Source: Gremmenia infestans
Lineage: Eukaryota > Ascomycota > Leotiomycetes > Helotiales > Hamatocanthoscyphaceae
Assembly (NCBI GenBank): GCA_032629725.1
Contig: JAFEVB010000029.1
Coordinates: 1,178,001-1,242,000 of the forward strand
Reading direction: 5' to 3'
DNA length: 64,000 bases
Positions 24,603 through 36,251 of this stretch are shown one piece after another; position 1 is the first letter of the stretch, and every line of letters begins with the position of its first letter. The notes beneath the pieces are model-generated. The model was not told where the DNA came from, ran no database searches, and worked only from the letters and a program-made list of their open reading frames with translations. Made by a program: the position numbers and the translations under genes.

Positions 24603-26014
24603 ATGAGCTCTTTTGATATCGCCAGTGCTAGGGAAAGCTTCCCCGCATTGAAACAATCCCAGGTCTTCTTTGACAATGCTGGAGGAAGTCAAACTCTTGG
24701 GACGGTCATCGATTCGTAAGTATCATTCATTCCCCTACAAATATACAATTGCTGATACTTCTTCAAGAATTTGCAATTACCTATCCAAGACCAATGTTCA
24801 ACTTGGGGCTTCCTATGCTGTTGGGCAGAAATCCAATGCTCTATATAGCGCTGGATTTGAAGCTGCCGCCAAGTACATCAACGCTTCACCAGACAACATT
24901 GGTCAGGGAAACCTCAATCTTTACATATTCCAAAATCTGATTTTACAACTAGTCCTGGGTTCTTCCACAACTCAACTATTCCGCAATCTATCATCCGCCC
25001 TCGAATTCCCCACAGGCTCAGAATTAGTAATCTCATCCATCGACCACGAAGCCAACATCGCCTCCTGGCTCGACCTTGCCAAACGCCGCAACCTCGTTAT
25101 AAAATGGTGGACTCCCAAAACGAAAGAGAATCCCAAGCTCCTTGCATCAGATCTCCCAGAGCTGCTGTCCAGCAAGACGGTTCTAGTCACGTGTACGCAT
25201 GCTTCGAACATCCTAGGCACGATCCACGATATCAAAGCCATTGCGGATGCCGTGCATACGATCCCGGGAGCTCTATTGTGCGTTGATGCTGTGGCTTATG
25301 CTCCACATCGGCAGATTGATGTTAAGGCGTTGGGAGTGGACTTTTATGGGTTTTCGTGGTACAAAGTACGTTTCCCCTATTACCTCTCATAGGAGACTTG
25401 ACTTATGAGAATAGGTGTATGGTCCTCATATCTCCATGTTATATGCATCTGAACACGGGCTTCAAGCTACCGCGTCCCTAGGCCATTTCTTCAACCCCTC
25501 TAAGACTTTAGATAATAAACTCGGTCTCGCAGGTGCCAATTACGAACTCACGTCTTCGATTCCCTCGGTCCTTAACTATTTTGGATCTAGCCCTTCTGAA
25601 AAGTGGGCTGCGATTGAGAAACATGAGGGTGAGTTGCAGGGAACTCTTTTAGAGTACTTAAATGCAAGACCCGATGTAACGATTTGTGGAGAGAAGGATG
25701 CGGATACCAAGAAGAGGGTCAGCACGATCAGTTTTGTGGTCAAGGAGAAGAATAGTGAGGATGTTGTGGAGAAGGTGGATGAGTTGAGCATGGGGGAGAT
25801 GGGGATTAGGTGGGGTGGGTTTTATAGTAATCGGTTGGTGAATGAGGTTCTGGGATTGGGAAATGATGGCGTGGTGAGAGTTTCGATGGTGCATTATAAT
25901 ACTGGTAAGCGGTCCCTTTTGTCGTCAGCTCACAACTCAGTTATTGATTTCAAAACAGTGGAGGAAGTGAAGAAACTACTTGGGCTATTCGACCAAGTTC
26001 TCGGGAAGGCATAG
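24603..26014 (+). CDS. Class V aminotransferase, cysteine desulfurase-like (VC1184 type)
   Basis: PLP-dependent fold-type I enzyme. Four exons: 24603-24715, 24768-25365, 25415-25904 and 25959-26014, giving 418 residues. Visible motifs are FFDNAGGSQ near the N-terminus (substrate loop), ISSIDHEANIASW, LVTCTHASNILGTIHDI, LLCVDAVAYAPHRQIDV (PLP-binding Asp) and FYGFSWYKVYGPHISM with the Schiff-base Lys. The Lys motif is split by the second intron, so an unspliced read stops just after it. Sequence patterns match the VC1184 subfamily of cysteine desulfurase-like proteins; members are not proven IscS/SufS enzymes and the substrate is unknown. The last exon (VEEVKKLLGLFDQVLGKA) closes the small domain. 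Confidence 0.93.
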
Positions 26015-26285
26015 GATATCTGAGATAGTGAAGTAATACAATACCAGAAACAAGGTTGCCAAAAGGAATCTGCACGGTCTGAATGATATTTCTTGTGTTC
26101 AGTATTCCGAGGAGTATGGATGGATCTCTAAAATCAATAGTTGCCTCCTAGCAAGTCTTGTTCCCCAACAACCATGCAACAAAGTAGCCGCCAACGCCAT
26201 CCCATGCCCCTTTTCCAATCCCAAACTATACCTATATAATCATAAATTTTCATTCGCAAAGGTGACCAACATATCCCACCCCCTG

Positions 26286-27122
26286 TCATCTCTTTCCAGT
26301 CTTCTTCTTGACCTCGACTTTATCCCTCATGGGATCATACGGCGCATAGACCCCAACATGCTCCCTCCTCTCGCCCTCACCACCATAAATCAGATTTCCA
26401 TCAGCTCCAATCCGCTGCGGCGTTCCCTCCACTGGCCGCTCCAACTGATCCTTATGTATCTTATCCAAACTCTCCCCCACAACCGCATACTGACTCCAAT
26501 TAATCGGTGGACAGCGCACCACATTCTGCATCCTAGGCAACAACCACTCTTCCCCCTTCTTCTCCACACTCCCATTCCCACCCTCCTCATCCATCTTAAC
26601 ATCATCCTCACCCTTCATCTCCGGCTCACTGTCGTCATCCCCATCTTCATCCTCACTTTCATAACTAGGCCCAAACACCCCGTCCTTAACCCTCACCTCG
26701 CCCCTCTCCCTCGCCCCCAAAAATGCCTCTGGATCCCTCATCGCCCTCTCCTTCACATCCCTCAACCGCCGCACGTCACTCCCTGCGTTCCGCGCCTGCA
26801 TCTGCAGAATCGCAATCGCGCTCCTCAGCGCAATCACATCGCTGTTATCCTCGAAATCGAGGGGTATTGGTGGGGGCTGCGGGATGGTGTTTTCATTCTG
26901 GTTGGGCTGAGAGGCGTGCGTATAGGCGTAGGTTGGTGAGCGGCGCGTAGGGGTTATGGGCGAGTAAGGAGGGGCGGGGGCGGGGGAGGTTGACCGCGAT
27001 GTTGAGGCTTGCGGGGTTTGCGTTTGAGTTAGCGGTTGTGGTTGTGGTTGGGATTCATGGTCGCGCCCAGGCGTTTGGGAGGGGGGTTTGGGAGAGGTGT
27101 CGACTGTGAGTGCTCCTGGCAT
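26286..27122 (-). CDS. Conserved fungal protein of unknown function
   Basis: Single exon, 278 residues. The N-terminal third is a P/Q/S/T-rich disordered stretch. A helical segment follows (NSDVIALRSAIAILQMQ ... RRLRDVKERAMRDPEAFL), then an acidic region (SEDEDGDDDSEPE), and a compact C-terminal motif CPPINWSQYAVVGESLDKIH followed by RPVEGTPQ. The two conserved blocks look like a fungal family used for protein binding, perhaps in a nuclear complex, but I cannot name it. No membrane segment or signal peptide is seen. Its 3' end lies 271 bp from the end of the PLP-enzyme gene, so the two converge. Confidence 0.75.
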   Translation of the reverse strand: MPGALTVDTSPKPPSQTPGRDHESQPQPQPLTQTQTPQASTSRSTSPAPAPPYSPITPTRRSPTYAYTHASQPNQNENTIPQPPPIPLDFEDNSDVIALRSAIAILQMQARNAGSDVRRLRDVKERAMRDPEAFLGARERGEVRVKDGVFGPSYESEDEDGDDDSEPEMKGEDDVKMDEEGGNGSVEKKGEEWLLPRMQNVVRCPPINWSQYAVVGESLDKIHKDQLERPVEGTPQRIGADGNLIYGGEGERREHVGVYAPYDPMRDKVEVKKKTGKR

Positions 27123-27898
27123 GGCGTTGTAGAGGTTGTGGTTGTGTATGAGGAGGCTGGAATGGATTATGATGTCTTATCGATGGAAGGCGGCGGGTTG
27201 ATTAGATGGAAATATTCCGGCGGCCGCTTCGGTCCGATGATAATCCGAACTATTTCAACCTTAACTTCAAAACTTCCTCCGATTTTGACAACGTCACAGC
27301 CACTGAAATATATTTCATTTTCTTCTGCGGCTGTTAAATGCGTTAGTTGGCTTCTGAAAAAGTCTTTCCATATTATTGCTTGTAGGTTTTGATTTTATTC
27401 TCTATTATTTTGTATTGCGTACAGGCTAAAATCAGCCCCTTTCCTGACACAAAGGGACTTGCTCTGCGATATCTATCGCATGTTGAACCCTTCATATCTT
27501 CTCCCTTTTTCTTTGTAAAGTGGCTTTAACACTATGGACGAAAAATATGAAAGCTTGGAGACGAAAGGGGATTTCACGAGAGCATTCCAATTCATCCATC
27601 CTTGATTACATTTCAGTGGACTGATACAATGGCCAAGGTGTCGACTATATTTATTTTTGTCTTTGTTGTCAGAACTATATCCATGTCTAAGCAAGATGCT
27701 CTACTGCTAGAATATGCTAGATTTGTTTTTTTGCTACGCTGCACTACGAGCAAATATAAGGGGTGTCTGCACCCTCGGGTTTAATCGGGAGGCTTTATTT
27801 CCGATGTAAATCGAAGTCTTCATATCCCTCGCCTTGTATCAGCAGCTTTTGATTCCTACTAGAATATCTGTTTAATTCTCTCTCCAGGTCTATTCAAC
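27123..27898. other. Intergenic, divergent promoters
   Basis: The region lies between two head-to-head genes (minus 26.3-27.1 kb, plus SDR). It is AT-rich with a few short open frames lacking domains. No motif stands out. Confidence 0.5.
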
Positions 27899-28889
27899 AT
27901 GCCAGTGTTCAATGCCGCGAGTACTGGTCAGGATGTCGTCAATACATTTCCAGAGCAGGTCAAAGATCGTACTGGTAACCCAACTCTTTAAACTCTTATT
28001 TCCTTTCTGAAACTTACTGCTATAGTTGTCATCACTAGTGCCACTGGCTCAAGTATTGGGAGCGCAGCAGCATTGGCCCTTGCCTTAGTATCTCCACGCA
28101 ACAAAAAGCCAAGAGCTTATCGACTTCATTCATACGAGTTATCCTTCGGCTCCAATCACCCACGTTGTTTACGATCTATCGAGTCTAAAATCAGTAGAAG
28201 CGGCGGCTTCTGAAATCTTGAAAGAAGCCCCGAGTCTGGATATCCTGATCAATAACGCGGCAACGCCACCAGGTCCATACACAAAGACAATAGACGGTAT
28301 CGAAAGCCAATTCGCTATCGACTACGTCTCCCATTTTCTCCTCACCAATCTTTCAATGCTAAATATCATCGCTGCCGGACCAGGTGCTCGGGTAGTGAAC
28401 GTGTCCAGCTCAGCTGCACGACACCGAACACGTCTTCATTTCGAAGATTACAATTTCTCCAATGGAGAGAAGTATACTGCATTTGACGGATACACGCAAG
28501 CCAAGCTCGCCATTGTGCTTTTCACCATTGCTTTGGCAAAACGGATGGAAAAATTCCAGATGCAGTCGTTTTCACTTCATCCAGGATCTATACTCAGTTC
28601 TATGCGCTCGCAAGTCTCAAGTGATGATTGGAAAGCAGCTGAGAAGAGGAGAGAAGAGGCTGGAACAAAAACTGAAGGGGTGAAGAAAAAGACGGTTGAA
28701 CAAGGCTGCTTGACAATGTTAGTTGCGGCACTGGATCCGGGACTCTCTGACCATTCGGGAAGCTACCTTAGTGATGGAGTTATTTCTACTGAGACAATAC
28801 ATGCTCTTGACTCCGGTACAGATGAAGCTGCAGAGAGGCTCTGGAAGATCACCGAGAAGCTGGTCGGGAGAGAGTTCACTTGGAGTTAA
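27899..28889 (+). pseudogene. Short-chain dehydrogenase/reductase with an apparent frameshift
   Basis: NAD(P)-dependent SDR. Exon 1 is 27899-27974; a gtaacc...tatag intron (27975-28025) joins CGTACTG to TTGTCATC. Exon 2 starts with the nucleotide-binding strand VVITSATGSSIGSAAALALA in one frame. From SQELIDFIH onward the homologous frame is a different one. Between them lies an AAAAA run (near 28104); removing one A would keep one frame. As written, the first frame ends at a stop about 110 nt further on. The second part has all later SDR motifs: LDILINNAATPPG, VVNVSSSAARHRT (catalytic Ser), YTQAKLAIV (YxxxK), and SLHPGSI. No intron of normal size can bridge the shift. It may be a real inactivating indel or a sequence error; the intact catalytic half favours a recent event or an error. 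Confidence 0.75.
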
Positions 28890-29704
28890 TAGCACCGCTC
28901 GTACGGATTCTAGCAATGAGTTGTGCGACGACGACGGTGGAGGTAGTGCTAAAGGCGAAGGGCTTGACAGAGAGGCATATGGTGGGAATTATAGAGATGG
29001 CAGTGAGGTAGTTAACGCCGATGAGGACGACAGCAGTAAAGAGGATAGCATCAATGAGGACTCAGAATCAGATTATGAATAATAAAAATATCTCTCTATA
29101 ATGCTTGGTAATCGTACCATCCACCAAAACAAAATCCACAGCTCTTTTCGATTCGTGCGTTGTGCATTCTGCGACCCTAATCCGACTAAATGATACCGCC
29201 TAGCATCACGTAGACCCACGTCAACAGCTCTGTGAACATAGATGGTATAGAAACAGTGGCAGCGTGGTGATACGGAAGCCAACCCTAACCAAGTCCTTAG
29301 TATCTGTCTCCCCCTAAACTCCAAGGCACATATGCTCATAATTGCTTTTAGACGGATTTCTATGGTATGTTTCCCGCCCCTGGCACGATAAATTGAGTCT
29401 TGCCTTATAAACTTTGCCGAGAAGATGGGTCTGACCTGGACAGATTTAAGGGACACTTTCGAGCCGGACTTTGAAGCCTAAGCTGTAGCCTTCTTTTACT
29501 TGGAAAAGGGCATTGAAGATGCAATGGACAGGATCCCAGACAATATCCGTATCTGGGGGAAAGCCCAGGATGAGCTTGTCATGGCAGTAGAGGCTTCGAG
29601 TCTTTGAAAGTTGGGGTTTTCCTCTCCTAAGCCTAGTCCTGAGACAGAAGAAGATTTGTATCATCTATGGCTTGTGTGGAAGTATGATAATGACAGTTAT
29701 ATGC
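28890..29704. other. Intergenic, 3' flanks
   Basis: A D/E/S/G-biased open stretch (to about 29082) follows the SDR in another frame and looks like compositional bias. Two overlapping minus frames (29073-29664) show no domain. No gene is supported. Confidence 0.45.
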
Positions 29705-31083
29705 CTAGAATTCACCCTGTTGCTTTCCAACCTCGTTATCCATTCTGGCTTTGCCCTTTTTGTCCTTTTTACTCCGCTTACCCGTTTTGGGCAAGAAAGG
29801 CGTCAGGTGAAGTCCTAGTATGCGATCTTCCAAAGATCTCATTGATGCTTCAATCGAGTCTTGAACTCCGTGACCACGATTTGAACTGTAATATCCTCCC
29901 CCGTTAGACCTCTCACACTTATCTAAGACCCGCATTCCTCGAATCTGGTCTGCCAGCGTCTTTGATTTGATTCCTGGGTAAGGATCCTTTGGCCGCGGCG
30001 AGATTCCAATAATAGCGGAAGCCTTCAAAAGTGAGCCGAGCAAATTCGCATCACAATCAAACCCCTGGCCGTTGTCGCAAAGAATATTGGGTCCGGAGTA
30101 TTTGGTGATGAGATCATGTATGACAGCTATCATGCTCTCAATAGCATCTATACGCTTTTCCTGAATAGTGCCTGGCAAGTTAGTAAACCCCGTCGGTCTG
30201 GCGTCCATACTACAAACTCACTTATAATAGAAGCTGGGATGCAAGGACCAACATAGACAGTCTCCACTTCGCTCTCCAGACTATGATCACATTCTCGTTC
30301 CAATATTTGAGACATCTTTCTGAAGTCTTCATCCTTCCGAAACACCCAAAAGATAAACAGCCATGAGAGCAGTATCTCTGGCGTATAGCTGCCTGGCAAC
30401 CCCTCGTCTCTCTTCAAGTTTTCTATCCAAGTGTCCGACCAAAGTGCGACAGCCTCGTGCATTTGCCGGTAGTTGACCGCAACAGCAAGTCTGGACAATA
30501 TATTCAAGTCGACCCGACGAGGGACTTTACTTGACAGTCCATGGACAATGTTCAAGAGAATGATCATTGCATCTGGGTCCTCATCAGGCAGTGGGACAGC
30601 AAGGTTACCTTCAGTCTGTAATATTCGACCTTCGGAGTATGTAACAGAGCCTAGACTAATTCGAAAGGTCGGCGATGCGAGGATAAGATGCTTTGATGAG
30701 GCTCGCATTTGAACCTTTTCAACCCTTGGTTTCGTCTCCTGACTGGCTAAGCAAGCAGCCGCGGAACTTTCTAGCTTCATCATACCATCCACTTCAGCTT
30801 CGGGGATCTCTGCTTGGGGCTCGTATGGTACAGACTCCGGCTCAGGCTCAGGCCAACCTGGGACATCAGCTGATAGTGGAGGTGTCTCATCTTCAACCCA
30901 TGGGCCCCGTTGTTCCGACACAAAGCCACCTTCTGGGACACTTCCCCTTTTTTCTTCATCCACAAATTCGACCAGTTTATCCTCCTTAAGACAACGGTCT
31001 AGTATCAAAAGCACGTCGCCTTCTGGGTCAAAAACGTGTAGCTCCGCCATCTCTGGCCACGTTTGAGGCCATGGTGCATCCAT
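29705..31083 (-). CDS. BTB/POZ-like domain protein
   Basis: Two exons, 31083-30222 and 30171-29705, give 442 residues. The intron (gtgagt...tactaacttgccag) has a textbook branch site and keeps the frame (SII|STIQEKR). The middle carries a fungal BTB-like fold: VQMRASSKHLILASPTFR, then LPDEDPDAMIILLNIVHG and LNILSRLAVAVNYRQMHEA. The segment before it (about 1-110) is acidic and proline-rich. After it comes a helical extension ending in a basic KRSKKDKKGKAR tail. Proteins of this kind are common and expanded in filamentous ascomycetes, usually with no known partner; a role as Cul3-type substrate adaptor is possible but unproven. No signal peptide is present. Confidence 0.85.
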
Positions 31084-31920
31084 ATCCTCGTGATAGAATC
31101 CTGGCGTATGTTTGTTTCATACCCGAGGCTCAAAAGGTGGTTCTAAAAAATGCCGTGAGTTTGAAGGCAGCCGTTGTGTATTGGTGAAGTAAAGCATAAG
31201 TGGACAACACAATCAAGGTGCCAGAATCTGACAGCTCATCTGCCGATATCTGTTAATCCTCAGGCATATATCCACGTGACACACAGAACAGGACAGGAAA
31301 TTAAGCGAACGCGTAGGTTTAGAGCGGACTAGCCTTAGAGGGTTAGCGCCGCATAAAATATGGGTCGAAAATAAAATATTTGAGAGTTGGAAATGAAGCC
31401 GATTTCGAACTTTACTGTAGCAAGTGCTATGGCAGTCCTGGGGATTTGCGGTAGAAAACAAATATTAGTTGCCAGAAGCTGATTGTCCAAGAGACATAAA
31501 ACTGGGATGGACCTAAACGGCGTAAAGCCGACGCAATATATAAAGGAACTTACCATAAAACTGTCACTCATCTCGAGTACCAAAGATATGGAAGCAGGAA
31601 CACAAGACAGTCGCGTTTTGAGCGCTCTGGTGCAATATGCCAAGTAGGATATTCTCTCCAATGAAATGCTATTCCAGAATTCTGGGACAGACCGTACCTA
31701 GTGTGACACGCTTCTAGAACAACGAACCCCAATAACATATGAGCAAACATTCATGAATAAACCCCATTAACTGACATTTCCCAGAAATTACCAACTGAAA
31801 CCGTGAAAACTTTACGACACCACTAAAGTCATACATATCAAATTGGTGTCTGAATCAAGCGAGCGTCTTCTCACATCACCCCGCACTCCACAATACAGGA
31901 ATTCCAAACATAAAAGCTAG
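31084..31920. other. Intergenic upstream region
   Basis: The region separates the divergent BTB-like gene (minus) and the small PPxY gene (plus). A CACGTG box lies at about 31274-31279. Three overlapping minus frames (31213-31750) lack domains. No gene is supported. Confidence 0.5.
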
Positions 31921-32534
31921 ATGGGACACATAATTGGGGGAAAGAAGCCCATGTGCGCAAATAAATCCAAATACAAGAGCAAGGGTAGATATGACTATCG
32001 AACGCTAAGCAAAAGCGCCAAAAGCGTATGATTTGACATCAAAGAAGAGTCGATCTTGCCTCCAGCGTACGAGACTCAACGAGAGGAACTACCTCCAGCA
32101 TATGAGAGCCTTTCATTGGAGCAAAGCCTCGAGCAAAGGAAAGCATGGATCAGAGAAGTGAGTCTTCTGCATCTTGCCAGTCTCATTCCGGTAAGAGAGA
32201 GAGCGAGGACTGAAAAATACCCAAGGCATATCAATCGCACGAAGACCCCAAAGCTGCAGAGACACTGATCTCAGCACTCGGAACCAGCTATTCTAGACTT
32301 GAATACCTCCTCGTTCTGCATTTCCCAGGGCTGGAAGAAGGAATCGCAACACCGGCGCCGAATTTAAATGAGCAGGAGTTTCTGGACTTGGGAGGTGAAG
32401 ATGGGTGGCATGTGGTTAAGAAGATTGGGAGCGAGGTGCTATCACGAATTTGGAGAGGTTGGAGGTGTAAAAGGTGTTATTTGAAGAGTTTGTGGCCAGA
32501 TGTAGTTATTGAGGGCAAATGTTGCTGTCTTTAA
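31921..32534 (+). CDS. Small protein with two PPxY motifs
   Basis: Three exons that I assembled: 31921-31984, 32045-32157 and 32226-32534, giving 161 residues; introns of 60 and 68 nt, the first with a weak gtagat donor. Evidence for coding is the long third-exon frame (YQSHEDPKAAETLISALG ... EQEFLDLGGEDGWHVVKKI), which has ordered helical composition. Two PPAY motifs in LPPAYETQREELPPAYESL are PPxY sequences, which bind WW domains such as those of the Rsp5/Nedd4 ubiquitin ligases. The protein starts MGHIIGGKK and ends CCCL: a possible N-myristoylation start and lipidated cysteine end, so it could be membrane-bound without a transmembrane segment. I do not recognise a named family. Exon 1 is the least certain part. 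Confidence 0.6.
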
Positions 32535-32884
32535 GTGAAACTTCCCACTCTGCCACTGATGACGCAGAAGCGCTTCCGGGTCCTGTATTCTAGGGGCCAG
32601 TGCGCTGAAATTCAGAAGCTTATGAGCCCGACAGCATTAAGTGGGCCGGAATCTCGGAACGTAACTATTTCCATGTCACACATGCCAGGCCTCCCTTCTT
32701 GCCTCTTACTCAATTCAACGTCTTGTAAGTTATATCTAACCCCATGCATCCGTTCTACTTGAGCTGACCTCGCAATCTATTGAGACTCCGAGACCACTGC
32801 AATCTTTACTCCATGTACTTGTAATATCGCAAAGAACAGGACTGGTACGACATCTGCATCTTAGCTTCTCGTGACCCTGTGGAC
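32535..32884. other. Intergenic spacer
   Basis: 350 bp before the Zn2Cys6 gene on the same strand. I see no gene or clear motif. Confidence 0.5.
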
Positions 32885-35223
32885 ATGTATGCCACCACCT
32901 CAGGACAACACGCCGAGTCTGGTAACAAATCAACGGGAAAACTCCGTCGATCGTGTGAAAGATGTCGGGATTTCAAAGTTCGTTGTCATCCGAGTGAGAA
33001 GCACGGGGATCCGTGTCAAAGGTATCTTCATCATTCTTGAGAGAAGTCGGGAGTGAGTCTAATTATCTTCTAGATGTATGAAGGAACGCAAGAAATGTGT
33101 ATTCTTAGAAGCTAAAGCAAGGCCAAAAAGGGCTAGGAGTTCAAGAATGTAGGTTAGAGGGGAGCATAACAAACACGTGATTCGTGAAGCCTATTTGCCT
33201 TCTTCACTGTCTATAATTAGGCGATAGACATTTCCGAGTCCTTACTATCTATACCTTCCTCAACTGACCTCTGAATGTAGGCGAGTCAACGAATTGGAGC
33301 AAAAGCTTGAAAGTTTAGTGGCTATGATGACTCCTACCCAGGCTGGCACCAGTGGTTTAGAAGCAGACACAACCCCGAATGTTGAAACATACGTAGAACA
33401 CTCGGTGGAGAATCCAGATAGTATATTGCAGAATACCATGGTTCCACAGGCTCAGCAACCCTCCAAACCCTGGAAAACATTCCAATCCTTCGGGGGCCAT
33501 CCTTTTTCAATGCCCCCAACTTCATTTACAATATTCGACGACCTGCAGGATGTGATAGCAAGGGGTCTAGTCACTCTTGAAAAGGCTGAAGAATCCGTGC
33601 AATATTTTAGAAGCACTGCCTCAAACTCTCCATTTGTTATCATCTCACCTGATACTTCAATCGACTACCTCCGACGGCAAAAGCCCTTTCTGCTCCTCAC
33701 TGTCCTCGCAATGGCAACAGTCAACAACATGAAGCTCCAGAAACTCCTTGACCAAGAGATACGCGACACACTAGGTCGAAGAGTGTTCATGTCTGGTGAA
33801 AAGTCGCTGGATTTATTGCAAGGGATTTTGATCTATCTCACCTGGTAAGTGTGAAAACCTCCGGTACAACCTGTATGAAACTCAAAACGACAGGCACCAT
33901 CTCTTCTTCGAACCGGAACACCAGCAAATATATCAACTCTGTCAATTAGCTGCCTCCATGGCGATTGACCTTGAAATCACCACATCACAGCAAGACAGAA
34001 ACAATACTCCTTCCACATCCTTCAATCTCCTGTCAGTTATTGCCGAAAGCCCCGTGAAGCTATCGTCGTCACAAGACGCCGAAGCAAAGAGAGCTTTCCT
34101 TGGTTGCTACTACATCACATCCACGTAAGCGTACTTTGTCTCACATACAAGCCTACATCAACTAACAACTTGATCCAGACTGTGCATTGGGCTGAGGAAG
34201 CCCAACAACATAAAATATACTACTTACACCGAGGAGTGTTGTCAAGTCCTTGCCGCAGCCCAAGAATTCGAATCAGACGCTCTCATTCCCTACTTCGTCC
34301 GCTTGCAGAAGCTCGCCCATGATATAAACCAAACCTTTGACTATGACGGACATCAAGACCTGGCGTCGCTGGACCCAGTCAGGGTAGAGATGCTAGTGAA
34401 AGCATTCAAGCAACAGCTAAGTGAGCTTGAGAAAACCTTCCCGGCCGAAATCCGGAAACACGGTAAGTTCTGCTCTGTGAGCTCCCCCACTGTATACCGC
34501 TAACAGTGTAATCAACGCGCAGACATGCTCAGACTAGCATACTACCACCTCTGCACCTTCGTAAACGAAGTCGGTTTCCACAGAACCGTACTCCCTCCCC
34601 CCGATCTCAGGACCGATCAATCCAGCTACCACACATGGTGTTCATCCATCACGCGAAGCGAAGTCCTAATCAGCTGTCTCAACGCAGCCAAAGACTACCT
34701 AGAACGCTACCTCTCCCTCCCCACAGAAGCTCTGTTCAACGCCACGTTCGCCGACCACGCAAAACTAGTCTACAACGTGCTCATCCTCAAGCTCTTCGCA
34801 ACATGGGTCGCCGACGACCATTCAACCCTAGACGCCGCGCACATCCAACACAGCGCCAACTTCCTCTTCTACACGCAAGCGCTCGTGTGCAAATTCGAGA
34901 GCATGGGCAAGATATACCGCGACTGTGGATTGTTGGAAGACTACACGCTGTATCTGGCGCAGCTGTTCCGCATCTACGAGAGTCGCGCAAGAGATGAGAT
35001 GGGCGCTAAGCAGTTCTCGAGCAGCAGTTGCTTGAATATGTCCGTCATGCAGATGCTCCCGAGCAATGCTTCTTGTCACGGTCAACACTCTTCTTATGAT
35101 CCGCGTTCACCGACCGTGGTTCAAACGCAGGAGCATTCAGAGGAGCAGTGGGCGGATATGTTGGTCAGGTGGTCGCCGTCCCTAGATCCACACGACTTGT
35201 CGTCGGAAGCGCTTTTCACTTGA
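32885..35223 (+). CDS. Zn2Cys6 fungal transcription factor
   Basis: Nuclear binuclear-zinc-cluster regulator. Six exons: 32885-33021, 33074-33148, 33281-33844, 33894-34124, 34179-34462 and 34523-35223, giving 663 residues. The zinc cluster lies at about residues 22-54: SCERCRDFKVRCHPSEKHG then PCQRCMKERKKC, six Cys with the CX2CX6C spacing on both sides; the second half begins only after the first intron. It is followed by a basic linker KARPKRARSSR and a coiled dimerisation stretch (RVNELEQKLESLVAMM). The remainder is the helical middle homology/fungal TF region (FLGCYYITSTLCIGLRK, RLAYYHLCTFVNEVGF). DNA targets and inducer are unknown. The neighbour upstream is the small PPxY gene; no metabolic cluster is evident. 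Confidence 0.92.
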
Positions 35224-36251
35224 GCAGAATTCTAGAAGACGGATGTAACGCCTTCTGCCTAGGTTTGACATTGGTCGAAACTTATGCAGATATTCGATCA
35301 CTGGAAAGTAGCACAGTTGTTATATCCAACCTCACTACGACCCAATCCATCCAGCCAAGTCCTTCCTTACAGCTCGGCGATCTTTGATGTCTGCACCCAG
35401 CCAGCATCATGACAACCAACACCAGCACCGGCACCAGCACCAGCTCGCCCAAACTCATTCATTCCCAATCAAAGCACAATTACACAACTACACAACACCA
35501 CCAAGTCAAGTCCAGTTCACGCCTTCCAAATACCCGCGGTAACAAGAAGAAGAAGAAGAACAGACCTATCTCCTCATATGTAGGAACTACAAAGGATCGA
35601 ATGAAGATGCGTTTAGTACAAGTTGAGCCACACCGACCGGATCATTCGAAGAAGAAACACACTCCGCGCTCGCGCTCCGGATATAGTACACGTATTCAGA
35701 GCTGTTGATGGCTGATGGATGGATCACGAGCCGATAGGGGAGTTCTATTGGTCAAAGAAAGAAGGTATGGATGCATGGATGGATGGATGAGGTAGAAGTA
35801 TAAGGAGAGGAATGTAATGTATCTGGAACGAATTCTTATAGGCAGGATGAGGCGCTGGAAAATGACGCGATTTTCTTGCTTCATCTCGCAATTGCTGCTT
35901 AGCATGATAAGTGAGACTTGAAAGAGGTAAGATAAACTCTGATCATCTCAGCAATGCATTTGTATCTACTATACAGATGCCTGTCATCTGCAGTTCAAAA
36001 AGCTTCCCTCAACCACCAGGCAATGCGATGCAATGTGACGCCCTCCAAATGCGATTTGTATATATGTATACAATGATCTCGAGTATTCTTTTGTATTTCC
36101 CTTTTTATTTCATCCCCTCCAATAAGCATTATATTTTATCATATTATAATGTAATGACCACCCAAAATTTACATCCAAAGAAGTGCATGCATGCACGCAT
36201 ACATATATCCATCATCATGCCATATGTCAAGTAGAAAGTGAAGAAACGGCT
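35224..36251. other. Intergenic, convergent 3' flanks
   Basis: The Zn2Cys6 gene (plus) and the GPI-protein gene (minus) converge here. A 99-codon frame (35409-35708) is S/T/K-rich and low-complexity and is not a convincing gene. GATG-type repeats (ggatggatgg near 35780) occur. Confidence 0.5.

Noticed and set aside
28723..29082. D/E/S-rich open frame after the SDR
   Set aside because: It overlaps the SDR end in another frame and is compositional only.
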